Positions 52,729 through 60,154 of a stretch of DNA of 64,000 nt are shown one piece after another. Both the position numbers and the translations under genes were made by a program. The DNA lies in NCBI GenBank assembly GCA_016192905.1, contig JACPTG010000001.1, positions 545,005-609,004 of the forward strand, given 5' to 3'. How positions within the stretch are numbered: position 1 is the stretch's first letter; every line of letters starts with the position of its first letter. The notes beneath the pieces were generated by a model. The model did not search any database, was not told where the DNA came from, and saw only the letters and a list, made by a program, of their open reading frames with translations. This DNA is from Candidatus Woesearchaeota archaeon. GTDB taxonomy: Archaea > Nanobdellota > Nanobdellia > Woesearchaeales > UBA10216.

Positions 52729-54492
52729 TCAGAAATCACCCCTCCACTTGATATAAAGCAGCTCAAGAAACAAAACCAGCATAGCAGCAAGGATGAGAAG
52801 GCGCTCAAAGCTGACATCACGCTTCTCAACACCCTCCCTCGCGGACAGAAGCTGCGCCTCCTCCAACACCTTGCCAGTGTCCCCTGAAACATCAGACTCA
52901 CCAGGGTTCAGCAAGCTGGCAGACACCCTCTTAGAGCCAAAATTGTAGAAGCCCGCCTTGTCCAAGTACTTTTTACCCGAAGAGTCAGCCAAAACCCTGC
53001 CTGTCCTGAAATTGTAGTCAGCAAGGTCCTCAGTCTCAGTCAGGAAATTGATAAGCTTGCTCCAGAAGATAGGGTAGGAAACAGTTGTCTTGAAATCGCT
53101 GAACTCGTCAATAATGCCGTAATAGATGACCTTGCCTGCGCCAAAATCCTGCAGGACCAGCATCGCAGAGCCATCAGCATCAGCGATAACAGCCGTATCA
53201 GCCCTGGCCGAGGCATTATGGAACTTAAATGCGGTGCCGAAGTCAACATCAGAAGTGAACTTGTTGACAATCACGGTGGAAACGCGGGTATTGTTCCTGA
53301 CAGGACCCAGGCTAACAGGAAGCAGGTCAGCCGGAAAACCGGCCATGTTATCCTGCGCGGTAATTACCAGCGAGGAGCCGTTGCTGACCGCCTCCCGCAC
53401 CTCCTGGTAAAAATCAGGAAGGATATGGTCTGGAGAGACGCTGTGCAGGATTACCACATCATGACTGATGTCAGGAATCACAGGAGGCTCTGCAACAGTA
53501 AGCTCAATATCCCTGGAAGCCTGCAGCGCAGTCTTAAGAAAGCTCCTGTCTGCGTTGGTGACAAGCAAGACCTTAATCCTCCTTATCCCCGGAGCGCTTA
53601 TGTAAGCATGGTTATCAGCCTCAAAATCATCCTTTTCATCTATACTTACCTCTGACGAGCCAGGAATGGTGGAGAACTCAAAAACCTCAACTGAACCAGC
53701 CAGCACCTTCCTTGGAATCTTCTTTGCCTCCTTTTCGCCAGCCACGCTCAAGGTGACTGTCCGCGGGACTGAATCATAATTCCTGACAACAGCCCTGGAA
53801 GTAAACTTGCCAAGGTAAAGGTCAACGATGCCAGCGTTTTTCGCAGGCTCCTTCACGTCCTTAAAAGAAACGCTGATGCCCCTGGCGAGCAGGGAGCGCT
53901 TGGCCACAACAGGGTCAGGCCCCTCTGTGCTGATGAAATCGCTGATGACAACAACCTTCCCAGTCCTCTCGCCTATGACATCGCCGCCAAGCAGCATGGC
54001 ATCGCCAATATCCGAGCCAGTATCCTTAGGCTCAACAGAAGAGAGAACCTTCAAGGCCTGCTCCCTGTTGCCGTTCTCAAGCAGAAGCAGCGGAACATTC
54101 TGAGCCACAACAACGCTAACCTCGCCATTAAGCTCCTGGCCCGCTGCCTGAAGGGCATTCTGAAAGCGGCCTGGCACCTGCATGCTGGCAGAGCCATCAA
54201 GAACAATGACTGTCCTTTCTATTGCCGAAGTGCCGAAGAAAGTCGTGAAAGGGGAGGTAATCGCCAGGGCAAGAAGCGCAAGGCAGAGAAGCTGAAGGAG
54301 AAAAACCAGGCTGCTGAAAAGCCGCCTGAAGAAAGAAGACTTCCTGCTCGTCCCCCTGTCCCTGAGGAAAAACATAAGGGAAGGAATGTCGCGCTCAACA
54401 GGCTTTGGCCTGACAAGATAAAGGATTACCAGGACAAGCAGGCTGAAAAAGGCGTACCAGCCCCAGCTGTTGCCGAACTGGAAATCAACCAT
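52729..54492 (-). CDS. BatA-like membrane protein with vWA domain
   Basis: 587 residues: N-terminal TM helix (WGWYAFFSLLVLVILYLV), a conserved basic loop, a second TM helix (LVFLLQLLCLALLALAI), then a vWA domain with MIDAS IVLDGSASMQV and VVISDFISTEG. The rest is a beta domain plus a glutamine-amidotransferase-like segment (HDVVILHSVSPDHIL) and a final TM helix (LLILAAMLVLFLELLYI). It resembles the preceding paralogue in layout. It is the first gene of the MoxR operon or second after 54779. Confidence 0.85.
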   Translation of the reverse strand: MVDFQFGNSWGWYAFFSLLVLVILYLVRPKPVERDIPSLMFFLRDRGTSRKSSFFRRLFSSLVFLLQLLCLALLALAITSPFTTFFGTSAIERTVIVLDGSASMQVPGRFQNALQAAGQELNGEVSVVVAQNVPLLLLENGNREQALKVLSSVEPKDTGSDIGDAMLLGGDVIGERTGKVVVISDFISTEGPDPVVAKRSLLARGISVSFKDVKEPAKNAGIVDLYLGKFTSRAVVRNYDSVPRTVTLSVAGEKEAKKIPRKVLAGSVEVFEFSTIPGSSEVSIDEKDDFEADNHAYISAPGIRRIKVLLVTNADRSFLKTALQASRDIELTVAEPPVIPDISHDVVILHSVSPDHILPDFYQEVREAVSNGSSLVITAQDNMAGFPADLLPVSLGPVRNNTRVSTVIVNKFTSDVDFGTAFKFHNASARADTAVIADADGSAMLVLQDFGAGKVIYYGIIDEFSDFKTTVSYPIFWSKLINFLTETEDLADYNFRTGRVLADSSGKKYLDKAGFYNFGSKRVSASLLNPGESDVSGDTGKVLEEAQLLSAREGVEKRDVSFERLLILAAMLVLFLELLYIKWRGDF

Positions 54493-54500
54493 ATACCCGG

Positions 54501-54779
54501 CTATCCCCGCTTTGGCTTATAAGCCGCTAAGCACGATTCAGAGCAGAACCTGTAAACCTCGCCGCCAAACTCCCTCTCAACAAAATCCCTCAGGATGGAC
54601 TTGCCGCACTTCGGGCAGCGGGCCATCTTGCTACCCTCCTCATAGCCCTTCATGAAGCCCTCCTCGCCAGGAGTTATCTCATCCTCCTCCTCTTCAAGGG
54701 TTTCACGCGCATCCTCATCATAAATATCCTCCTCATGCTCCTCCCCAGTGAACTCCTCATCGTTACCATCAGCCTTCAT
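54501..54779 (-). CDS. Acidic protein with TRASH-like zinc domain
   Basis: 92 residues from ATG 54779 with a GGTGG site ahead. The first 50 residues are extremely acidic (EEHEEDIYDEDARETLEEEEDE). The C-terminus carries CPKCGKS and YRFCSESCLAAY, a four-Cys arrangement of the TRASH type that binds zinc or other metals. Could be a metal-sensing or adaptor protein for the MoxR/vWA machine, into whose operon it leads. Confidence 0.75.
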   Translation of the reverse strand: MKADGNDEEFTGEEHEEDIYDEDARETLEEEEDEITPGEEGFMKGYEEGSKMARCPKCGKSILRDFVEREFGGEVYRFCSESCLAAYKPKRG

Positions 54780-54819
54780 CAAAACCCACCTCAAAAATTA
54801 ATGCAAGCAAGCGGGAATA

Positions 54820-54886
54820 ATGATATATAAAGCTTATGGCATCGGAATTTCTTGTGGAGGGCACAGACATTTGACACCAGCTTAAT
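54820..54886 (-). promoter_or_regulatory. TATA box and shared upstream motif before the MoxR/vWA operon
   Basis: On the minus strand GCTTTATATATC (54822-54833) is a TATA box. About 40 bases further upstream, GGTGTCAAATGTC (54866-54878) with AATTAAG beside it repeats the motif found at 46371-46383. Confidence 0.45.
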
Positions 54887-54918
54887 TGGGGATTTGTCCT
54901 GATTGAATTTAAACTAAC

Positions 54919-55045
54919 CTTACCGATAAGTAGTGGGCTGTTCCTGCCTTGTTTCAGCAGCCCCTATCGGGAATCGGTAAGTGTACGGTTTGTACATCAG
55001 CCTGGCGGGTTAAACCTTTCAATTAAGCTGGCAAGGGCAAACCGT
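54919..55045. ncRNA. Structured intergenic element, copy A
   Basis: Two consecutive stem domains. In the first, CTTACCGAT (54919-54927) pairs with ATCGGTAAG (54973-54981) and encloses GGGCTG (54935-54940) pairing with CAGCCC (54958-54963). In the second, ACGGTTTG (54985-54992) pairs with CAAACCGT (55038-55045). The loop sequence TTTCAGCAGCCCCTATCGGGAA matches copy B at 32589. No coding potential. Candidate ncRNA; strand not determined. Confidence 0.55.
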
Positions 55046-55057
55046 AAACCAACGGGA

Positions 55058-55711
55058 TTAAAAGTCAGACAGCCTGCTCTGGAACTTCGCGGCCACAGCC
55101 TGCCTATACGGAAGCCAGGACTTCCTGAAAATATCTGAATTGGACTCAAAATTCTCCTTAAGGAACTGCTGCGTCTTAGGGTCAGTCAGGTAGCCTGAGC
55201 CGAAGTCGATACCCAGCTTCTCCTTCACCTCCTGAATTGCATCCTCCCTGGCGACTTTTGCCAGAATTGAGGCGGCTGAGCATTCAATATGGTTGAAGTC
55301 TGCCTTATGCTCAACAACCAACTCCATGGACTTGTCATCAAGAAGGCTCCTCAGATAGCGGGCGTAGGCTGCTGTGTTTGGAGAAGGGCAGTCCACAATG
55401 GCCCTGCCAGGAGCCAGCCTGTTGATAATGGCCGAGCAGTGGGCTGCCTCCAGCCAATTCAGGTTAGAGGAATCTGACTGAACGGCAGCGTCAATCTCAG
55501 CAGGCTGGATGAGGACGAGGTGAAAACCTGAAGCAGCGGCAACTATTGGCTGCCTCAATGAGCGCATCTTTTCAACAGTCAGCAGCTTGGAGTCCTTAAC
55601 ACCCAATGACCTAAGGCTTTCTGCCGCTGCCTTACCAAGAGCAATGCCAGCCATTGCAAGAGGGCCGATAACAGGCCCACGGCCAGCCTCATCCACGCCG
55701 CAAACAAGCAT
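55058..55711 (-). CDS. rnhB: Ribonuclease HII
   Basis: RNase HII removes ribonucleotides and RNA primers from DNA. The 217 residues start MLVCGVDEAGRGPVIGPLAMAG with the catalytic Asp-Glu pair. VKDSKLLTVEKM and ERAIVD-type strand RAIVDCPSPN (third Asp) follow, then VEHKADFNHIECSAASILAKVARED with the last Asp/Lys region. Archaeal-type length. The 158-base gap upstream (55712-55869) holds its promoter and that of the next gene. Confidence 0.94.
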   Translation of the reverse strand: MLVCGVDEAGRGPVIGPLAMAGIALGKAAAESLRSLGVKDSKLLTVEKMRSLRQPIVAAASGFHLVLIQPAEIDAAVQSDSSNLNWLEAAHCSAIINRLAPGRAIVDCPSPNTAAYARYLRSLLDDKSMELVVEHKADFNHIECSAASILAKVAREDAIQEVKEKLGIDFGSGYLTDPKTQQFLKENFESNSDIFRKSWLPYRQAVAAKFQSRLSDF

Positions 55712-55869
55712 AGCAGGGCGGTCATTCTTTAGGTTAAAACTGTTTTCTTTTCTTGGCAGTTGAAATTGGGCTCTCTACTATTCAGCCTGCATCCTTAAAA
55801 TTTAAAGGAACTCACGTTCAACCCGGATTCAGCAAGCCTTAAATAGGGCGTTGCACCCTCTCCAAGGGC

Positions 55870-56592
55870 ATGCTTCAGCTTATTGTCATCCTCCTGGTTG
55901 CAGGGCTTGCCCTGGGAGTCTACATTCATGCCATTTACGAACGCAGCAGCCCCAGCCCAAAAAAATATGTAAACCCTGCCCAGCTGTACATAAACCTGTG
56001 CGGGCCAATATTGTTTGGCAGCATAGCGTTCTTCATTATTTCAGAACTGCTAAAATTTCCAGAGCAGCCAATATTCGCGCCGGACAGGACCTTCCTGTAT
56101 GCCATGGCGCTCCTGGCTGGCTTAGGGTTCCTGGGCAGCGGAATGCACAGCTCAGCAAAGATGCTCTCAAGATTCATAGACAAAAAGCACCCGGGCTACA
56201 AGATAAACAGGTTCTACCACATATATGCAGGACACCTGATATGCTACACCAGCTTCATGCTCTTTGCATTGCTATTGTCAATGTTTGCGATAAAGCATCC
56301 CTACCCTGCTGAAGGAAGCAGCATCTTCTTTGCAGTAGCTGGAATGATATTCGGGGCACTCTGCATACATATAAGCAGGAAGCCCAGGGAACTGGTCAAA
56401 TTCTTCTGGCCCATAGCGGGGATAATGCTGATAACCTACCTAGTAATAGCATATCCCCACATGGATAGCATACTAAGGACTCCCACAGCCCTGTTCATAA
56501 CCTCGGCTGCAGCAACAATGCTTGGACTGATTGTAATACGAATTCTTCGCGCACTGGCCTCCACTGGACACTGGACAACCACCAGGGCATGA
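55870..56592 (+). CDS. Seven-TM hypothetical membrane protein
   Basis: 240 residues with about seven membrane helices (residues 3-20, 44-62, 75-93, 115-140, 150-170, 178-198, 208-228). Possible metal or heme ligands include His in GSGMHSSAK and YHIYAGHLICY. No family recognised. TATA sequence CTTAAATAG (55838-55846) lies 28 bases before the ATG, consistent with leaderless transcription. Confidence 0.75.
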   Translation: MLQLIVILLVAGLALGVYIHAIYERSSPSPKKYVNPAQLYINLCGPILFGSIAFFIISELLKFPEQPIFAPDRTFLYAMALLAGLGFLGSGMHSSAKMLSRFIDKKHPGYKINRFYHIYAGHLICYTSFMLFALLLSMFAIKHPYPAEGSSIFFAVAGMIFGALCIHISRKPRELVKFFWPIAGIMLITYLVIAYPHMDSILRTPTALFITSAAATMLGLIVIRILRALASTGHWTTTRA

Positions 56593-56712
56593 TATTTAAA
56601 GGGGCAACCGCATGGTAAAAGTTAACCTGCGGCTCGCTGCCAACACAGCGGCTTGCAAACGCAAAACAGGCCCTTGAGCCACCGCCGCTGAAGGCAGCTG
56701 CTGCCCGGGTGA

Positions 56713-57033
56713 ATGAAGCTTTGGAAAACTATTTTAAACAGGCAGGCTACAACAGAGGAAATGGCCAAGGAAAACAGAAATTCAGGGGCATTTGATAAAT
56801 TTGAAAGCTTCCTGCCTGACAATTTTGAAGAAATCCTAAAGAAAATCAGAGGCAACTCAAAGGAGAGGCTTAGGAGGCTGGGAATAACCGAGGGTAGTAT
56901 AAAAGGCTTGAAGCTAAGGATTTTAGGGCAGGATTTTATGCTTTACCAAAAGCTGATTAAATCTTTCTTTGTGAAAGGGGATATCGAAGCCAATTTTCCT
57001 AAACAGGCTGAAGTTTTGCTTGCCATAAATTGA
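56713..57033 (+). CDS. Hypothetical protein overlapping the endonuclease gene
   Basis: 106-residue frame; residues 16-70 look protein-like (KFESFLPDNFEEILKKIRGNSKERLRRLGI). Its last 111 bases are antisense to the end of the LAGLIDADG gene, so at least that part may be a shadow. A true gene might end earlier or this may be a remnant. The 56593-56712 stretch before it shows no gene. Confidence 0.4.
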   Translation: MKLWKTILNRQATTEEMAKENRNSGAFDKFESFLPDNFEEILKKIRGNSKERLRRLGITEGSIKGLKLRILGQDFMLYQKLIKSFFVKGDIEANFPKQAEVLLAIN

Positions 57034-57651
57034 TATTCTATACTGGAGGGTTCGATGCGTCCCCCCCATTCGCTCCTTTACAACCGAACTTATCCCGAGC
57101 TGCAGCAATAGCCTTTGAATGCTAACTGCAAAATCGTAATCCTTTGTTATGAATCTGATTTCGTACAGCCTCTTCAGGATTGTCCCTTCCATAGCAAAAG
57201 CCTGTCGCAAATATGAAATTTTTACAGAATCAGGAGAATTGAAAACCCAGCCGGGAACATCCATTTGCTCATCAGATTTTGGAATATTCAGCACCTTGTA
57301 GAAAAACATGGCCAAGGTTTGGGAGTTAATATACACATCAAAAGCCCCTTTTCCCTGCCTTATGAAAATCCTGTTGCTGGGCGAGAACAACCTCTTTAGC
57401 AAAGATCCAAAGAGTATAATCTTTGCATATTCCTTTTTCTGACAAAAATAGATTCTCCTCAAATCCCGGATTAGGCTGCCGTCAGGCATAAGACCTGCCA
57501 AAGCTCCAACGTCCTCATCAAACACAAAAGGGTCTGCAAATTGTATAGTATTTCTTCCAGAAGGGTACTTTAAAACGAGCTTCTCATTTTTCCTTTCAAC
57601 CTTAAACACGCTGCTCAAATCCTTTTCTGATATACTCTGATACTGAGCCAT
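56923..57651 (-). CDS. LAGLIDADG homing endonuclease-like protein
   Basis: 242 residues from ATG 57651, supported by GGAGGTTAAAATG. Two LAGLIDADG-type helices: VGALAGLMPDGSLIRD (near residue 47) and SYLRQAFAMEGTILKR (near 145), each followed by an alpha-beta repeat (RIYFCQKKEYAKIILFGSLLKRLF; EIRFITKDYDFAVSIQRLLLQLGI). First-motif Asp and second-motif Glu could be the metal ligands. It lies 162 bases downstream of the intron-rich initiator tRNA on the same strand. Being free-standing, it could also act as a maturase or be unrelated to the introns. Confidence 0.85.
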   Translation of the reverse strand: MAQYQSISEKDLSSVFKVERKNEKLVLKYPSGRNTIQFADPFVFDEDVGALAGLMPDGSLIRDLRRIYFCQKKEYAKIILFGSLLKRLFSPSNRIFIRQGKGAFDVYINSQTLAMFFYKVLNIPKSDEQMDVPGWVFNSPDSVKISYLRQAFAMEGTILKRLYEIRFITKDYDFAVSIQRLLLQLGISSVVKERMGGTHRTLQYRISIYGKQNFSLFRKIGFDIPFHKERFNQLLVKHKILP

Positions 57652-57813
57652 TTTAACCTCCAAACCATTTGGATTTCCTTGGCCAAATTGGGAATTACAA
57701 TTTATCAGCCATGCATGAATCTCGCCATGGGAAAATGTATTTAAGTCATTGGGATGAACATGTCCAGTGTCCAGTGGGAAAGTCGGAAAACATACGAGAA
57801 AATTGGAAAACAA

Positions 57814-57964
57814 TAGCGGGGGCAGGATTTGAACCTACGACCTATGGGTCTCCCTGCACCGGAGTGCTTATGAGCCTTCCGAAGCTTCTAGGTCAAAAGC
57901 CTCATCGGGCACTCCTGGCTCTTAGGTTCACAGCCAGTTTAGACTGCAAAAGCCCTACCCCGCT
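57814..57964 (-). tRNA. Initiator tRNA-Met(CAU) with three introns
   Basis: The 151-base gene gives a 75-nt tRNA: acceptor AGCGGGG/CCCCGCT with A73, D-arm GGGC-AGCCAGGAGT-GCCC, anticodon arm ATGGG-CTCATAA-CCCAT, variable loop AGGTC, T-arm GTAGG-TTCAAAT-CCTGC. The A1-U72 pair and three G-C pairs beside the loop mark an archaeal initiator. Introns (gene positions): 14-44 (D-arm 13/14), 63-88 (29/30) and 97-115 (37/38). Genomic: 57921-57951, 57877-57902, 57850-57868. Introns one and two have perfect 4-bp central helices (TAGG/CCTA, CCGA/TCGG) between 3-nt bulges; intron three has one A-A mismatch and a GCAC-TCCG-GTGC hairpin. CCA is not encoded. Confidence 0.9.
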
Positions 57965-57987
57965 ATAAGTTTGAGGATAAACCAACA

Positions 57988-57997
57988 ATTTATAAAT
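57988..57997. promoter_or_regulatory. Palindromic TATA box shared by tRNA and EamA gene
   Basis: ATTTATAAAT reads the same on both strands. Its edges are 24 bases from the tRNA 5' end (57964, minus) and 22 bases from the ATG at 58019 (plus), the distance expected for start at +1 in both directions. Confidence 0.55.
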
Positions 57998-58018
57998 CTT
58001 TACCAGAAACTCCGCACG

Positions 58019-58876
58019 ATGGTACTGCCTGCTGTGCTTGCGCTAACCGCAGCAGGATTCTATGGGGCGTCAAGCATACTTGTCCGAAGGGGGCTGCACG
58101 GCTCAAACCCGCACGCAGGCATAATATTCTCCGCCATAGCAAATGTTGCAGTGCTGAGCATCGTGTTTCTCCTGTTTGTGCCCCTCAGCGTTCTGCTAAG
58201 CTGGAAAGCCCTGCTTATCTTTGCCATTGCCGGACTGCTTGCTCCAGGACTGGCCAGGCTGCTCAGATACACCAGCCTGGAAAGAGTTGGAGTTACACGA
58301 ACAGGACCAATAACCTCAGCATCTCCGATAATATCAACCGGACTAGCAGTGCTGCTGCTTGGAGAAGAGCTTACGGCCAGAATACTGCTTGGAACAGCCA
58401 TGATAATAGCAGGTGTCCTGGTGGCGTCATGGAGGGAGCTTGATACAAACCGGGCTGACATGATATTCGCCATGGGAGCCGCTGTGCTCGTGGGCATATC
58501 CATGCCAATAAGGAAGTACGGGCTTAACCTGCTGGATGCCCCAATTGCAGCAGGCGCCATAACTGCCCTGATGGCGCTGCTAATGGCGCTGCTGATAATA
58601 GGACTTGGAGGACACATCAGGAAGGTAAGCATTCATGACAGGAACATGAAATTCTTCCTAATATCAGGTGCATGCGTGGGCGTGGCCTTCATACTAAATT
58701 ACACGGCCCTTTCACAGGCTGAAGTCTCTGTTATAGGCCCGCTAATCCAAACAGCGCCAATCTTCGCCCTGGTATTGAGCCAGGCCTTCATAAACCACCT
58801 TGAGAAGGTAACCAGGGAAGTGACGATAGGAACCCTGCTGGCTGTGGCCGGGGCTGTGCTGATAGGGGCGGCCTAA
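58019..58876 (+). CDS. EamA/DMT-family transporter
   Basis: 285 residues from ATG 58019, with ten hydrophobic segments in two EamA repeats. Marks: LTAAGFYGASSILVRRG at the start, RYTSLERVGVTRTGPITSASPIIST in repeat one and NYTALSQAEVSVIGPLIQTAPIFALVLS in repeat two. A drug/metabolite exporter by family; substrate unknown. The longer frame from 57971 runs into the promoter. Confidence 0.88.
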   Translation: MVLPAVLALTAAGFYGASSILVRRGLHGSNPHAGIIFSAIANVAVLSIVFLLFVPLSVLLSWKALLIFAIAGLLAPGLARLLRYTSLERVGVTRTGPITSASPIISTGLAVLLLGEELTARILLGTAMIIAGVLVASWRELDTNRADMIFAMGAAVLVGISMPIRKYGLNLLDAPIAAGAITALMALLMALLIIGLGGHIRKVSIHDRNMKFFLISGACVGVAFILNYTALSQAEVSVIGPLIQTAPIFALVLSQAFINHLEKVTREVTIGTLLAVAGAVLIGAA

Positions 58877-59769
58877 TTCCACACATCATCCTTCTTCTCA
58901 AAGAAAGCCCTGTAAAATGAAAGGAATGCGAAATACTGCAGAGGCCATGCAAGGAAAACAGATACAGGAACTCCAAGGAACAGCACATCCATGCCCGGCA
59001 GGTTAAAATATCTCCACAAGCCAAGAGGCGCATTCTGAACCTCCATTACCAGGGAAAGCACAACAGACGCAATCAAAATGGAAACCAGCGGAGCGTAATC
59101 GCGGTTAATCAGCCGCTCCAGAAGAGAAGACTCCCGCCGCCTATACTCAAAATACTCAAGAAGCAGATAAACAGAAAGGAACACGATAAGGACGCCAAGG
59201 AAGGATGTCCTAAGGTAAAGCGGGCTGTTGATTACGAACCTGTAACCCTTATCGTAAGACAGCAGAATCACGAACACCCCTGCTGGAATGCCAAGAAGCC
59301 CGTACCTCCAGAAAGCGGTGTAAAGGCGAGGCTCGAACCTCCTGTGCCTTACCCTTCTGGGCCTCATGAAACGCCTGACAACAGCCTTAATTCCCTCATA
59401 GCTCTCAAAAACCAGCAGGAAATACATCACAAATCCGCCGACAAACCACAAGGCATAGCTGCCAACGGAAAAGTAGGGGTAATACCACAGCTTGCCCAGC
59501 CACTGCGAAAACCCGTCCAGAAGGACGCCAGCGGCTATTCCGGCAACAGAAAAATGCAAAAAATGGCGCAAGGGATGCGGCGCGCCCAAAATTGACGAAC
59601 CGCCAAGCCTGAAAGAAACCGCATCCATGACAAGAATATACCCGACAGAGAAGAAAACATTCCCAAGGACAAGCGTGGACTGGATCCTGCCGGCAACAAA
59701 AGGAAAAAAGGAAAGGGCAAAAAGAACCACGCCAATCCAGAATGCAGCCCGAGCGCTGTACAACCTCAT
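58873..59769 (-). CDS. Multi-pass membrane protein, unknown
   Basis: 298 residues with about eight hydrophobic segments and a basic cytoplasmic loop (RRFMRPRRVRHRRFEPR, near 130-147). Aromatic residues are frequent (LWYYPYFSVGSYALWFVGG). No family recognised. It converges with the EamA gene with 4 bases of overlap. Confidence 0.75.
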   Translation of the reverse strand: MRLYSARAAFWIGVVLFALSFFPFVAGRIQSTLVLGNVFFSVGYILVMDAVSFRLGGSSILGAPHPLRHFLHFSVAGIAAGVLLDGFSQWLGKLWYYPYFSVGSYALWFVGGFVMYFLLVFESYEGIKAVVRRFMRPRRVRHRRFEPRLYTAFWRYGLLGIPAGVFVILLSYDKGYRFVINSPLYLRTSFLGVLIVFLSVYLLLEYFEYRRRESSLLERLINRDYAPLVSILIASVVLSLVMEVQNAPLGLWRYFNLPGMDVLFLGVPVSVFLAWPLQYFAFLSFYRAFFEKKDDVWN

Positions 59770-59829
59770 GACTATGACCTGCCAGGCAGACTATTTATAA
59801 GTATCGAACTACAGGCACATTCATGCAAA

Positions 59830-59894
59830 ACTATAAAAACGCGCCAGGCAATCCACCATGCCAGTGCCGAGGTCGCATACACATGATTCAATAT
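59830..59894 (+). promoter_or_regulatory. tRNA-Ser promoter with duplicated tRNA 5' end
   Basis: TATA box CTATAAAAAC at 59831-59840. GCCGAGGTCGCATA occurs at 59866-59879 and again, after 15 bases, as the start of the tRNA at 59895. The TATA-to-start distance suits the first copy better than the second, so a 29-base tandem duplication probably lengthened the tRNA leader. Confidence 0.55.
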
Positions 59895-60020
59895 GCCGAG
59901 GTCGCATAGCCTGGCCATTGCGGTAGATTGCTAGGAGCTGTTATGTTCCTTGAGACTTACAATGGCCCACAGAAATCTACTGTGCGAAAGCACACGGGAG
60001 TTCAAATCTCCCCCTCGGCG
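59895..60020 (+). tRNA. tRNA-Ser(GCU) with a 41-nt intron
   Basis: Acceptor GCCGAGG (59895-59901) pairs with CCTCGGC (60013-60019), discriminator G73 at 60020. D-arm GCA/TGC, anticodon arm GTAGA-TTGCTA/A-TCTAC with anticodon GCT (59930-59932), long variable arm TGTGC-GAAA-GCACA as in class II tRNA, T-arm GGGAG-TTCAAAT-CTCCC. The intron is 59934-59974 at 37/38; bulges TAG and AAA flank a weak 4-bp helix. CCA is not encoded. Confidence 0.9.
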
Positions 60021-60154
60021 CTTTTACTCCTTGTTCGAAATCTGCCGCTTTTTTCTCGGGGAATGTCAGAGTTCCTGGCGGCCAAATTAATAGCGAAAAG
60101 AATGAAAGTTCAATATCAACTTCACTGAATTTTAACTGGTCAGTATACGATGAG

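Noticed and set aside
32589-55045. Elements A and B as SRP RNA or RNase P RNA
   Set aside because: The shared CAGCAGCC segment recalls SRP helix 8, but the GGAAGG tetraloop region and the long SRP helix are absent, and lengths are too short for RNase P RNA. I left them as unassigned structured elements.
57814-57964. Reading the minus-strand tRNA as a tRNA-Leu or class II tRNA with a long arm
   Set aside because: The A1-U72 pair, AGGTC variable loop next to the T-stem, CTCATAA loop and three G-C pairs in the spliced anticodon stem fit initiator Met; a long variable arm would leave no anticodon stem.
59934-59974. tRNA-Ser intron as a box C/D guide RNA
   Set aside because: No RTGATGA or CTGA box is visible in the 41 bases, so the complementarity to the D-arm is not explained as a C/D guide.
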